This document shows, piece after piece, positions 8,582 through 15,303 of a stretch of DNA of 21,977 bases; position 1 is the stretch's first letter, and every line of letters starts with the position of its first letter. A program made the position numbers and the translations under genes. Under the pieces are notes generated by a model, which did no database searches, was not told the origin of the DNA, and worked only from the letters and a program-made list of their open reading frames with translations. The stretch covers positions 1 through 21,977 of the forward strand of contig JAGGXL010000047.1 of the NCBI GenBank assembly GCA_021163085.1, written 5' to 3'. This DNA comes from Thermodesulfobacterium sp. Its GTDB lineage: Bacteria > Desulfobacterota > Thermodesulfobacteria > Thermodesulfobacteriales > Thermodesulfobacteriaceae.

Positions 8582-9512
8582 CTGGCAGTTTCTCCTCGAG
8601 GAATTTTTTGAGTTTTTTTATGATTTTTTCTTCTATTTGTCTTACTCTTTCCTTTGAAATTCCTAATTTTTGGGAAAGCTCATGTAATGTTTTAGGATTT
8701 TCTGCAATGAGTCTTTCATGAAAAATCACATAGTCTTTGCCTGTTAGTGTTTGAGCAAATTCTTTAAGCAATCGTTTAAAGTTGTTTAAAATTTCTTCTC
8801 TGGCATAAGAATCTTCAGGAGTGGGTCTGTTATCTTTCAGAAAATTTGCCAGAGTATCTTCTGAATCGTGAGAAATAGGGGCTTCCAGGCTTAAATCCTG
8901 AGTGAACATTCTCTGCTCCATTTCCTCTACTTCTTTTTCCTTAACTCCAAGCCTTTTTGCTATTTCAGCAGGAGTGGGTTCAAATCCGAGAGCAGAGAGC
9001 TTTTCCTTTTCTTTTCTCAATCTATAAAAAAGCTTTCTTTGTGCTTGTGTGGTTCCCATTTTTACAAGTTTCCAGTTATCCATAATGTATTTAAGAATGT
9101 AAGCTTTTATCCAGAAAGAGGCATAGTAAGAAAACTTAACTCCTTTATATGGATCAAATTTTTTAACAGCCTGTAAAAGCCCAAGATTTCCCTCCTGGAT
9201 GAGGTCAAGAAAATTGTGAGTCCAGAATTTTTGAAATTCAAGAGCTATTTTAACAACCAGCCTTAAATTTGAAACCACAAGCTTATAAGCAAGCCTTGGG
9301 TCTTTTGTCTTATAGTAAGCCTTTGCAATAGCCTCTTCTTCTTCCCTTGAAAGAACAGGATACTTGCTTATTTCCTGCAAATACTTTTGAAGCGGGTCAA
9401 ATTTAGCAGGGACTTTTTCTTTAAAATTTTCCGCGTTTACAGGAAGATAAGAAAGCTCTTCTATTTCAGAAAATTCTGGAAGTGCAGAGTTTTTATTATT
9501 GGGGTTTTTCAT
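8541..9512 (-). CDS. rpoH: RNA polymerase sigma-32-type factor (RpoH)
   Basis: A 323-residue group 3 sigma-70 factor. Region 1.2 is at about 39-67 (DPLQKYLQEISKYPVLSREE), region 2 at about 78-150 with the core-binding DLIQEGNLGLLQAVKKFD and promoter-melting FSYYASFWIKAYI, and an RpoH box QRKLFYRLR at 158-166 that distinguishes it from RpoD and RpoS. Region 4 (about 270-312) has the helix-turn-helix LGISKERVRQIEEKI. It would direct heat-shock gene transcription. The ATG has no clear ribosome binding site; a TATGAT element 12 nt upstream might give an additional promoter with a very short leader. It follows queE by 21 nt and overlaps the TPR gene by 41 nt. Confidence 0.92.
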   Translation of the reverse strand: MKNPNNKNSALPEFSEIEELSYLPVNAENFKEKVPAKFDPLQKYLQEISKYPVLSREEEEAIAKAYYKTKDPRLAYKLVVSNLRLVVKIALEFQKFWTHNFLDLIQEGNLGLLQAVKKFDPYKGVKFSYYASFWIKAYILKYIMDNWKLVKMGTTQAQRKLFYRLRKEKEKLSALGFEPTPAEIAKRLGVKEKEVEEMEQRMFTQDLSLEAPISHDSEDTLANFLKDNRPTPEDSYAREEILNNFKRLLKEFAQTLTGKDYVIFHERLIAENPKTLHELSQKLGISKERVRQIEEKIIKKLKKFLEEKLPDAYYYPLALPYKD

Positions 9513-9533
9513 ATAAAATATTTTATCATATAA

Positions 9534-10175
9534 TTATTTTATTCCTACTACTTTATGAAGTTGAAGCTGGAATCTTAAAGGTTTTCTGGTTTCAAGAACC
9601 CAGTTTGCCAGAGTTTTAGCCTCTAAAAAAGGAAAAGCAGGAGATAGAAAAACCTGAGTATAATAAAAGATTTGAAATTTTTCTGTTATATTTAGTGCGA
9701 ACCCAAAGTCTTTCTTATCTTTTATTACAAACTTTACAGCATCTTTTGAGGCAAGAAATTTTAAATTTTCATAAAGATTGTATTCTTCCATTCCAGAAGA
9801 GGGTGTTTTTATATCCATAACTTTTATTACTTCCTCTGGAACTCTTTTAAGACTAATGCTTCCATTTGTTTCTAAAATTACAGTGCAATTTTGTTTTAAG
9901 AATTCATCAATAAGACTATAAACAGAGCTTTGAAGCAGTGGTTCTCCTCCTGTAATGGTGATAAAAGGAATTGATTTAAAATTTTTTTTCCATAAAGAAA
10001 TAACTCCAGATACTTCTAATTCTTTGTAAGGATTTTTACCTTTTGCATAGGGAGTGTCACACCAGGAGCAGTTTAAGTTGCATCCAAAAAGTCTTACAAA
10101 AAAAGAGGGATACCCTATTAAGGGGCCTTCACCCTGTATGCTAAAAAAGATTTCAGAAATTTTTAATTTAGACAC
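9534..10175 (-). CDS. queE: 7-carboxy-7-deazaguanine synthase (radical SAM)
   Basis: QueE rearranges 6-carboxytetrahydropterin to 7-carboxy-7-deazaguanine in the preQ0/queuosine pathway, using S-adenosylmethionine, Mg2+ and a [4Fe-4S] cluster. The 213-residue protein opens with the family signature IFFSIQGEGPLIGYPSFFVR, carries the CX3CX2C cluster motif at Cys32, Cys36 and Cys39 (CNLNCSWC), then TITGGEPLLQ and ETNGS. It begins with GTG 6 nt after the queD stop and has no good ribosome binding site, so translation is probably coupled to queD. queC and folE, needed to complete preQ0 synthesis, are not in the window. Confidence 0.93.
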   Translation of the reverse strand: MSKLKISEIFFSIQGEGPLIGYPSFFVRLFGCNLNCSWCDTPYAKGKNPYKELEVSGVISLWKKNFKSIPFITITGGEPLLQSSVYSLIDEFLKQNCTVILETNGSISLKRVPEEVIKVMDIKTPSSGMEEYNLYENLKFLASKDAVKFVIKDKKDFGFALNITEKFQIFYYTQVFLSPAFPFLEAKTLANWVLETRKPLRFQLQLHKVVGIK

Positions 10176-10181
10176 TATATC

Positions 10182-10553
10182 TTATTCGTAGTAAGTTGCC
10201 CCTGCTTTTTCAGTTTCAAAAACAGTAACTTCTTTTACTTTTACATTAGGGTAGGAGGAGAGCTTATCTTTAACTTTTTTAAAAATGTATTCTGCGAGTC
10301 GTTCAGAGGAGGGATTGATGTTTTTAAAGTGAGAGATTTCATTTAGTAGTTTGTGATCAAGTTCTGTAAGAATTTCTTTTAATATATTTTTTAGTATTTT
10401 AAAATCTATAAGAATGTCAGAGCTATTCAGTTGAGACCCTTCAACTACAAGTTCAACTTTCCAGTTGTGTCCATGAAGATTTTCACAGGGTCCTTCGTAG
10501 TTTTTAAGGTAATGAGCAGCAGAAAAGTAGTCTTGAACTTTTAGTTTAAACAT
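10182..10553 (-). CDS. queD: 6-carboxy-5,6,7,8-tetrahydropterin synthase
   Basis: QueD converts 7,8-dihydroneopterin triphosphate to 6-carboxytetrahydropterin, the substrate of QueE encoded next. The 123-residue protein has the 6-pyruvoyl-tetrahydropterin synthase fold signature: zinc ligands His14, His27 and His29 (FSAAHYL, LHGHNW), catalytic Cys23 (GPCENLHGH), DHKLLNE and the C-terminal substrate-binding FETEKAG. The ATG gives the expected N-terminus but sits only 8 nt after the 3' end of tRNA-Cys, with the pyrimidine-rich CTTTCTCT between them and no ribosome binding site. It is most likely part of a tRNA-mRNA cotranscript. Confidence 0.94.
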   Translation of the reverse strand: MFKLKVQDYFSAAHYLKNYEGPCENLHGHNWKVELVVEGSQLNSSDILIDFKILKNILKEILTELDHKLLNEISHFKNINPSSERLAEYIFKKVKDKLSSYPNVKVKEVTVFETEKAGATYYE

Positions 10554-10561
10554 AGAGAAAG

Positions 10562-10633
10562 AGGCGGCGCGGGGATTCGAACCCCGGATTCACGGCTTTG
10601 CAGGCCGTCGCCTTACCGCTTGGCTACGCCGCC
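10562..10633 (-). tRNA. tRNA-Cys (GCA)
   Basis: On the minus strand a full cloverleaf: acceptor GGCGGCG paired with CGCCGCC, anticodon loop CTGCAAA (anticodon GCA), T arm CGGGG-TTCGAAT-CCCCG and discriminator U, which is the identity base of tRNA-Cys. CCA is not encoded. It ends 8 nt before the queD start codon. Confidence 0.95.
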
Positions 10634-10647
10634 AATTTTTTACTTTG

Positions 10648-10721
10648 TGGCGGCGGAGGGACTTGAACCCCCAACCCTGTGGATATGAGCCACATGCTCT
10701 AACCAGTTGAGCTACGCCGCC
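10648..10721 (-). tRNA. tRNA-Met (CAU), elongator type
   Basis: Minus-strand cloverleaf with acceptor GGCGGCG/CGCCGCC, D arm AGCTCAACTGGTTAGAGC, anticodon loop CTCATAT (CAU) and a T arm with TTCAAGT. The paired G1-C72 excludes an initiator tRNA. A CAU anticodon could also belong to lysidine-modified tRNA-Ile2; similarity of the body to known elongator Met tRNAs favours Met. The discriminator is A and CCA is not encoded. Confidence 0.9.
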
Positions 10722-10739
10722 ACTTTCTTTTATAACTTA

Positions 10740-10767
10740 AGTATAAAAACTAATTCGGTGTTGTCAA
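10740..10767 (-). promoter_or_regulatory. Sigma-70 promoter of the tRNA-queDE-rpoH unit
   Basis: On the minus strand a perfect -35 TTGACA (10767-10762), a 16-bp spacer and TATACT (10745-10740). Transcription should start near 10733, about a dozen bases before tRNA-Met. No terminator is visible between the tRNAs and queD, so it probably drives the whole minus-strand unit. Confidence 0.8.
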
Positions 10768-10803
10768 GAGCCAATTTTTATACTTTCTTAACATATAAAG
10801 TAT

Positions 10804-10830
10804 TAAAGTTTTTTTTTACCCAGCCGATAT
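10804..10830 (+). promoter_or_regulatory. FliA (sigma-28) promoter of flagellin
   Basis: TAAAGTTT (10804-10811), an 11-bp spacer and GCCGATAT (10823-10830). This matches the enteric sigma-28 consensus TAAAGTTT-N11-GCCGATAA at all but the last base. It lies about 50 bp upstream of the flagellin start, so flagellin is expected to be a late-class gene expressed after hook completion. Confidence 0.9.
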
Positions 10831-10878
10831 ATATAAAACAAATAAAAAAGAAAACAAAAAACAAAGGAGGTGGGTGAC

Positions 10879-12498
10879 ATGGCTGTTAGAATTAATTTTA
10901 ACGAAGCAGCTGCAAAAACACACACGGCGCTCATTCAAAATGAGCGCTTGATGAACAAAAGTCTTTTAAGGCTTTCAACAGGTTACAGAATCTTAAGTGC
11001 TGCTGACGACTCTGCAGGTCTTTTCATTGCTGACATGCTTGGAACTGTAGCTGCAGCATTGGATCAGGGTAATGCAAACATTCAAACCGGTATTTCAGCT
11101 TTGCAAATTGCTGAAACAAATGCTGGACAGATTTATACAAAGCTTCAGGAAATCTATATAAGAGCCCAGAGAGCTGCAAACGATATCAATGACCCTAATG
11201 CAAGAAATGCATTACAGTCTGAAATTAATAACTTTATTGATGCCATTCAGAAAATTGCAACTGATACAGAATATAACGGAATCAAACTTCTTGATGGAAC
11301 ATTTTCAAGTAAGTATATTCATTACGGAGCTCGTAGGAACCAAAGGGTGACTATCTCTATTAGCAGTTTAAAGGCCACGGATCTTGGTGCTTACACGGCA
11401 ACCGGAACAGGACAGTCAACATCGGTAACTGCTTCCACTACAGATGCTTTCTCTGCTTGGATCGATGATCAAAGCAATTATTGGATCGCTGCAGGTGAAT
11501 ATTTGCAGGTTAACGGAATAGCCGTGCAGGGAGACTCGAGTAAGATAGTTGATGCCTCAGTTATTGCAAACAATATTAATAATAACGACACTCTTGTTGC
11601 ACAAGGAATAGAAGCAACCGCAACCAATACAAGCACTGCAGATACAGCTTTTGATAAAATAGGTGAGATAACCATAAAGGGAAGCGCCACAGATTCTTCA
11701 GCTACCGTAAACCTCGTTCTGAATTTCTATGTAGGAAGCGATACTACTGTGGACTTTTCTCTTACATCTACAAATGTTACTGTATCCGGAACGAATACCA
11801 GCACTGGTTCTCTTTTTAACGACATAGATGACTTAATTTCTGAAATCAATACTGCTGCTTCAAAGGCAGGAGTTGAAATTACTGCTACTGAAAGTGACGA
11901 CGGTAAATTGATTTTAACCACTACAAACGGAGAAACGATCGGAATAGAAGCCAAGCTTAATGTAACCGTTAGCAATACTGCTTCTATAACTGCGGTGATC
12001 AATCTGGATCAGTTAATTGAGGGAGCATCTTCAGTAACATACAGCAACACCAATCTTACATCGAGTGCCACCCGTTATGCCCACGCCGTAAAGGTGGGAG
12101 ATCTTACCATTGGCGGTATAGATAACTTCACCGTATCCAATAACGGACTCGATGCTTTAAGTGGAATAGATAGTGTAAACAGACAGAGCCTGTATTCCAT
12201 TGATGTTACTTCTAATACAGGAGCAGAACTTGCTATTATGATTGCTACCAAAGCCCTTCAGAAGGTCGATACTATTCGTGCAGACATCGGAGCTACTATG
12301 AATAATCTTCAGGCTATTTATGATGCACAGAAATCTGCTTATGACAACACAAAAGAAGCTGAATCAGTCATTCGTAATACCGACTATGCAAAAGAGATGA
12401 GTGAATTTACTTCTTACCAGATTCGTATGCAGTCAACCATTGCAATGCTTGCTCAGGCAAATACCCTGCCTCAACTTGTCCTTCAGCTGATGAGGTAA
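10879..12498 (+). CDS. fliC: Flagellin
   Basis: The flagellar filament subunit, 539 residues. The N-terminal D0/D1 region (about 1-165) has the conserved helices with LLRLSTGYRILSAADDSAGL and EYNGIKLLDGTF; the C-terminal D1/D0 region (about 440-539) has VDTIRADIGATMNNLQ and ends ANTLPQLVLQLMR. The middle (about 170-430) is Thr/Ser/Asn-rich and variable, with a flagellin_IN-like motif near SEINTAASKAGVEI, and could carry O-linked glycans (inference from the adjacent sugar genes). No cysteine is present. An upstream in-frame GTG at 10870 is rejected because AGGAGGTG (10865-10872) is the ribosome binding site for ATG 10879. GC is visibly higher than in the neighbours, as expected of a highly expressed gene. 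Confidence 0.96.
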   Translation: MAVRINFNEAAAKTHTALIQNERLMNKSLLRLSTGYRILSAADDSAGLFIADMLGTVAAALDQGNANIQTGISALQIAETNAGQIYTKLQEIYIRAQRAANDINDPNARNALQSEINNFIDAIQKIATDTEYNGIKLLDGTFSSKYIHYGARRNQRVTISISSLKATDLGAYTATGTGQSTSVTASTTDAFSAWIDDQSNYWIAAGEYLQVNGIAVQGDSSKIVDASVIANNINNNDTLVAQGIEATATNTSTADTAFDKIGEITIKGSATDSSATVNLVLNFYVGSDTTVDFSLTSTNVTVSGTNTSTGSLFNDIDDLISEINTAASKAGVEITATESDDGKLILTTTNGETIGIEAKLNVTVSNTASITAVINLDQLIEGASSVTYSNTNLTSSATRYAHAVKVGDLTIGGIDNFTVSNNGLDALSGIDSVNRQSLYSIDVTSNTGAELAIMIATKALQKVDTIRADIGATMNNLQAIYDAQKSAYDNTKEAESVIRNTDYAKEMSEFTSYQIRMQSTIAMLAQANTLPQLVLQLMR

Positions 12499-12520
12499 TC
12501 TTTAAGGAATAGTCTATAAT

Positions 12521-12558
12521 AAAGAAGGAGGCAGGGAATCTCCTGCCCCCTTCTTTTT
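12521..12558 (+). terminator. Intrinsic terminator after flagellin
   Basis: A 15-bp stem with one A/C mismatch (12521-12535 with 12542-12556), a six-base loop and a run of T ending the stem. It starts 22 nt after the flagellin stop. The same hairpin directly follows the stop of the convergent hepT gene and may also end that transcript, although the T tract on that side is poor. Confidence 0.9.
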
Positions 12559-12883
12559 ATTTTAACTTTTCTTCCAGATTTTTAATTGCTTTTTCCAAAG
12601 TTTCAGTATAAATCTCTTTTATCCTTTCAAAAATTTCTTCTGCTGTTTTTTCTTCGTAAATGTGAGAGCTCCTGTTTCTGTCTTCAAGCATATCTAAAAA
12701 TATCTCATCATCTTCTATAAAACCCTGTCTAAATGCCTCTTTTATACAGCTTCTTGGGCTGTGGCATTCAATTCCAACTCCGTCTTTTTCAAGCTGTGAA
12801 TTAGCTTGGATAGTTCCTTCTTTTAGGGTTTCAAATGCTTTTTTCAGTTTGTTTATGCTCAGAAGCACTTCTGTTTTTTTCAT
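12557..12883 (-). CDS. hepT: HepT-like HEPN-domain toxin (HI0074 family)
   Basis: A 108-residue all-helical HEPN protein of the group annotated as nucleotidyltransferase substrate-binding (HI0074). It carries the HepT signature RX4HXY as R69-NRSS-H74-I-Y76: Arg and His are the ribonuclease residues, and Tyr is the residue AMPylated by MntA in characterised pairs. SPRSCIKEAF and the flanking helices fit the family. ATG 12883 is preceded by GGGAGG with 7-8 nt spacing. It overlaps the mntA end by 53 nt, giving the coupled expression expected of a toxin-antitoxin pair. Toxicity here is inferred from the family. Confidence 0.88.
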   Translation of the reverse strand: MKKTEVLLSINKLKKAFETLKEGTIQANSQLEKDGVGIECHSPRSCIKEAFRQGFIEDDEIFLDMLEDRNRSSHIYEEKTAEEIFERIKEIYTETLEKAIKNLEEKLK

Positions 12884-13181
12884 ATACTATCCTCCCTGTT
12901 TTTATTATTAAATTTTTAAATTCCTCATCTACTTCTTCAAGAAAAATTAAATCCACAAAAAAAGGCCAGCTTATAACTTCAATTTTTTCTTTAAGTTTTC
13001 TAAGACTTTTTAATAGTGGTTTTGCAGAACCTTCAATAGCTAAGTCTATATCTGAATATGGAGCTGACTTTCCTTTTGCTCTTGATCCAAAAAGGATTAT
13101 TTTTTCTGGATCAAGCTCTTCTTTCAAAAACTTAACAAGTTTTGCTAAAACTTTTTCAGCTTTTTCTTTTTTAGTTGCCAT
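12831..13181 (-). CDS. mntA: MntA-like minimal nucleotidyltransferase antitoxin
   Basis: A 116-residue minimal nucleotidyltransferase with the GSX10DXD active site: Gly32-Ser33 then Asp44 and Asp46 (FGSRAKGKS...SDIDL). In characterised systems MntA neutralises HepT by adding AMP to its Tyr. The order here, antitoxin first and toxin second, matches the HI0073-HI0074 arrangement. The ATG has only A/T-rich sequence upstream and no ribosome binding site. The -35 box of the divergent sapC promoter overlaps its first codons, so transcription of the two genes could interfere. The C-terminal tail (from about residue 100) overlaps hepT and looks unconserved. Confidence 0.87.
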   Translation of the reverse strand: MATKKEKAEKVLAKLVKFLKEELDPEKIILFGSRAKGKSAPYSDIDLAIEGSAKPLLKSLRKLKEKIEVISWPFFVDLIFLEEVDEEFKNLIIKTGRIVYEKNRSASEHKQTEKSI

Positions 13182-13203
13182 TTTATTTTATTTTTGATAT
13201 AAT
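13175..13203 (+). promoter_or_regulatory. Sigma-70 promoter of the SapC-family gene
   Basis: TTGCCA (13175-13180), a 17-bp spacer and a perfect TATAAT (13198-13203), with an AT-rich downstream leader. The -35 box overlaps the mntA start codon on the opposite strand. Confidence 0.7.
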
Positions 13204-13261
13204 TTAATTTTATTAAAAGCTATATAAAAATCAAACAATTTTAATGGGAGGCAATTTTAAC

Positions 13262-13960
13262 ATGTTTGCACCCTTTAAAGCTTTTAAAAATCCTGCTATT
13301 CTTGATGTAGAAACTCACAAGGATTTAAAAATTGCTAAACCTTATAATTACAGCTTTATGCAGGATGTAGAAACAGTTCCTCTTACTTTTTCAGAACTTT
13401 TATCTTGTTCTATGTATTATCCAGTTATGTTTGGAATTTTTGAAGGAGAGATTTTTCCTTTTGCAGTGCTTGGAATAAATGGAAAAAATGTATATCTTAA
13501 TGAAGATGGATTTTTCAAAGTAGATGTTATTCCAAAAGCAATTCAGGTTTATCCCTTTGGTGTGATAAGACAAAAAAAGGAAGATGAGATGGATTGGATT
13601 GTAATAGTTGATGAAGAATGTAAGAAAGAAGAAGGAGAGGCTCTTTTTGAGGAAGATGGCTCTGAGACCATTTATTTTAAGTCTATAAAGTCAGAGCTTT
13701 CTGAACTTGCTCTTGATTTTCAAAAGGTTTATGAGTTTTGTAAAGAAATTTACAATCTTGGATATTTAAAATCCATTAATTTTGATGTTTCAACAAAATA
13801 CGGAAAGGCTCGTTTTAAAAATGTTTTAATAGGAAACATTGAGGTTCTTTCCAAAATCCAGCCAGAAAAATTATATTATCTTAATACAGCAGGATATTTA
13901 CCTATCATTTATTCTATCTATTTCAGTGTTCGCAACTTCAAACTTTTTGATCTTATTTAA
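13262..13960 (+). CDS. SapC-family protein
   Basis: A 232-residue protein resembling the SapC family: an N-terminal HKDLKI followed by YSFMQDVETVPLTFSEL, then YYPVMFGIFEG, a conserved PFAVLGINGKNVYLNEDGFF, PYPFGVI-like YPFGVI and LFEEDGSE, which are the landmarks of the family in the expected order. The name comes from an S-layer locus in Campylobacter fetus; the biochemical role is not established. There is no signal peptide. An ATG at 13244 is rejected because GGGAGG (13246-13251) is the ribosome binding site for ATG 13262. Its place between flagellin and the sugar cluster suggests a surface or flagellin-related role (inference). Confidence 0.82.
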   Translation: MFAPFKAFKNPAILDVETHKDLKIAKPYNYSFMQDVETVPLTFSELLSCSMYYPVMFGIFEGEIFPFAVLGINGKNVYLNEDGFFKVDVIPKAIQVYPFGVIRQKKEDEMDWIVIVDEECKKEEGEALFEEDGSETIYFKSIKSELSELALDFQKVYEFCKEIYNLGYLKSINFDVSTKYGKARFKNVLIGNIEVLSKIQPEKLYYLNTAGYLPIIYSIYFSVRNFKLFDLI

Positions 13961-14023
13961 GCGTGTGAAAAAAATAAGAAGAATCTTAAAAGTAATTATT
14001 TAAAAATGTTTTTGGATTATTTG

Positions 14024-14029
14024 TATAAT
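14024..14029 (+). promoter_or_regulatory. Possible -10 element upstream of the sugar cluster
   Basis: A perfect TATAAT preceded by TTG stands in the gap between sapC and rfbG (13961-14129). The region 17 bp upstream (TAAAAA) is a poor -35. If used, it would give a leader of about 95 nt. Otherwise the gap holds no gene, hairpin or repeat I can support, only short AT-rich frames. Confidence 0.35.
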
Positions 14030-14129
14030 AAATCTAAACTTTGAAGAAAAAATTTGTGGCACAGAAATTGATTACAAAATAGGTAGAAAGTTTAATACAC
14101 AAAGAAATTAAAAAAAATGGAATAAAAAA

Positions 14130-15200
14130 GTGGATTTTGCAAAAAAGAAAATTTTAATTACTGGGCATACAGGATTTAAAGGTAGCTGGCTTACTTTGTG
14201 GCTTATAAAGCTTGGTGCAAAAGTTGTAGGATATTCTTTAGAACCACCTACAAAACCAAGTTTATTTGAAATTCTTAATCTTAAAGAAAAAATTGTTCAT
14301 ATAATTGGAGATATAAGAGATGAAGAAAAGCTAAAAAATATGTTTAAAAAATATAAACCTGAGATTGTATTTCATCTTGCTGCTCAGCCTCTTGTAAGGG
14401 TTTCTTATAAAGAGCCTAAACTTACTTATGAAATTAATGTTATGGGGACATTAAATGTTTTAGAAGCTATAAGAGAAATAAAAAGTGTAAAAGTTGTAAT
14501 AGTTGTAACCAGTGATAAGTGCTACGAAAATAAAGAGTGGTTTTACGGGTATAGAGAAGATGATCCACTTGGAGGATATGATCCGTATAGTTCAAGCAAA
14601 GCTTGTGTTGAGCTTTTAATCAGTTCTTACAGAAATTCTTTTTTTAATCCTGAAAATTATGGGAAAACCCATCAGGTAGCTCTTGCTACTGTTCGAGCAG
14701 GAAATGTTATAGGCGGTGGAGATTGGCAGGTGGATAGACTTATTCCTGATTGTGTAAAGGCACTTTCTAAAGGAGAGACGATAAAAATAAGGAATTCCAA
14801 TGCGATAAGACCCTGGCAGCATGTTTTGGAACCTCTTTCTGGTTATCTTCTTCTTGCTCAAAAAATGTGGAAAGAACCTACTAAATACTGTGAAGCCTGG
14901 AATTTTGGTCCCTTTGAAAAAGATTTAGCTACAGTAAGAGAAGTTGTGGAAAAGGTAATCAGTCTTTGGGGAGGAGGAAAATATAAAATAGAAAAAGATA
15001 CCCGATTTCACGAGGCAGGACTTTTAAGGCTTGATATAAGTAAAGCCATGATGAAACTTGGATGGCGTCCTAAATGGGATTTAGATACAGCGCTTGAGAG
15101 GACTGTAATATGGTATAAGCTTTTTTATGGGAACGAAGATATGTTTATTTACAGTATGAAAGAGATTGAGAATTATGAAAAAGAAAAGAAAGTAAGATAA
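14130..15200 (+). CDS. rfbG: CDP-glucose 4,6-dehydratase
   Basis: Converts CDP-D-glucose to CDP-4-dehydro-6-deoxy-D-glucose, the entry step to 3,6-dideoxyhexoses and related sugars. The 356-residue extended short-chain dehydrogenase has the NAD-binding TGHTGFKG (11-18), FHLAAQPLVR, the RfbG signature TSDKCYENKEW, the catalytic Tyr153/Lys157 pair (YSSSK), RAGNVIGGGDW and RPWQHVLEP. The length is normal. Translation begins at GTG with no clear ribosome binding site; an ATG at 14117 is out of frame. The partner rfbF (CDP-glucose synthesis), usually just upstream, is missing here. Confidence 0.93.
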   Translation: MDFAKKKILITGHTGFKGSWLTLWLIKLGAKVVGYSLEPPTKPSLFEILNLKEKIVHIIGDIRDEEKLKNMFKKYKPEIVFHLAAQPLVRVSYKEPKLTYEINVMGTLNVLEAIREIKSVKVVIVVTSDKCYENKEWFYGYREDDPLGGYDPYSSSKACVELLISSYRNSFFNPENYGKTHQVALATVRAGNVIGGGDWQVDRLIPDCVKALSKGETIKIRNSNAIRPWQHVLEPLSGYLLLAQKMWKEPTKYCEAWNFGPFEKDLATVREVVEKVISLWGGGKYKIEKDTRFHEAGLLRLDISKAMMKLGWRPKWDLDTALERTVIWYKLFYGNEDMFIYSMKEIENYEKEKKVR

Positions 15201-15303
15201 AAGTAGTAATTTTTGTTGGTGAATTAAAAGCGAAGTTTTATCCGATAATTTTTTATAGTGTTTATTTTAGAACTACAGGAAGGTTGAGGAGGGATTTCAG
15301 ACC

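Noticed and set aside
10176..10181. preQ1 riboswitch for queDE
   Set aside because: There is no leader to hold one: queD follows a tRNA by 8 nt and queE follows queD by 6 nt.
11478..12002. Two minus-strand open frames inside flagellin
   Set aside because: They are shadows of the Thr/Ser-rich flagellin middle domain, without ribosome binding sites or recognisable protein features.
12835..13197. Plus-strand 120-codon open frame over the mntA/hepT region
   Set aside because: It lies antisense to mntA, which has intact catalytic motifs, and its translation is low-complexity Ser/Phe sequence typical of a shadow frame.
15222..15248. TCCGATAA upstream of the sulfotransferase, like a second sigma-28 -10 box
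   Set aside because: The expected -35 position reads AATTAAAA instead of TAAAGTTT, so only half of the promoter is present.
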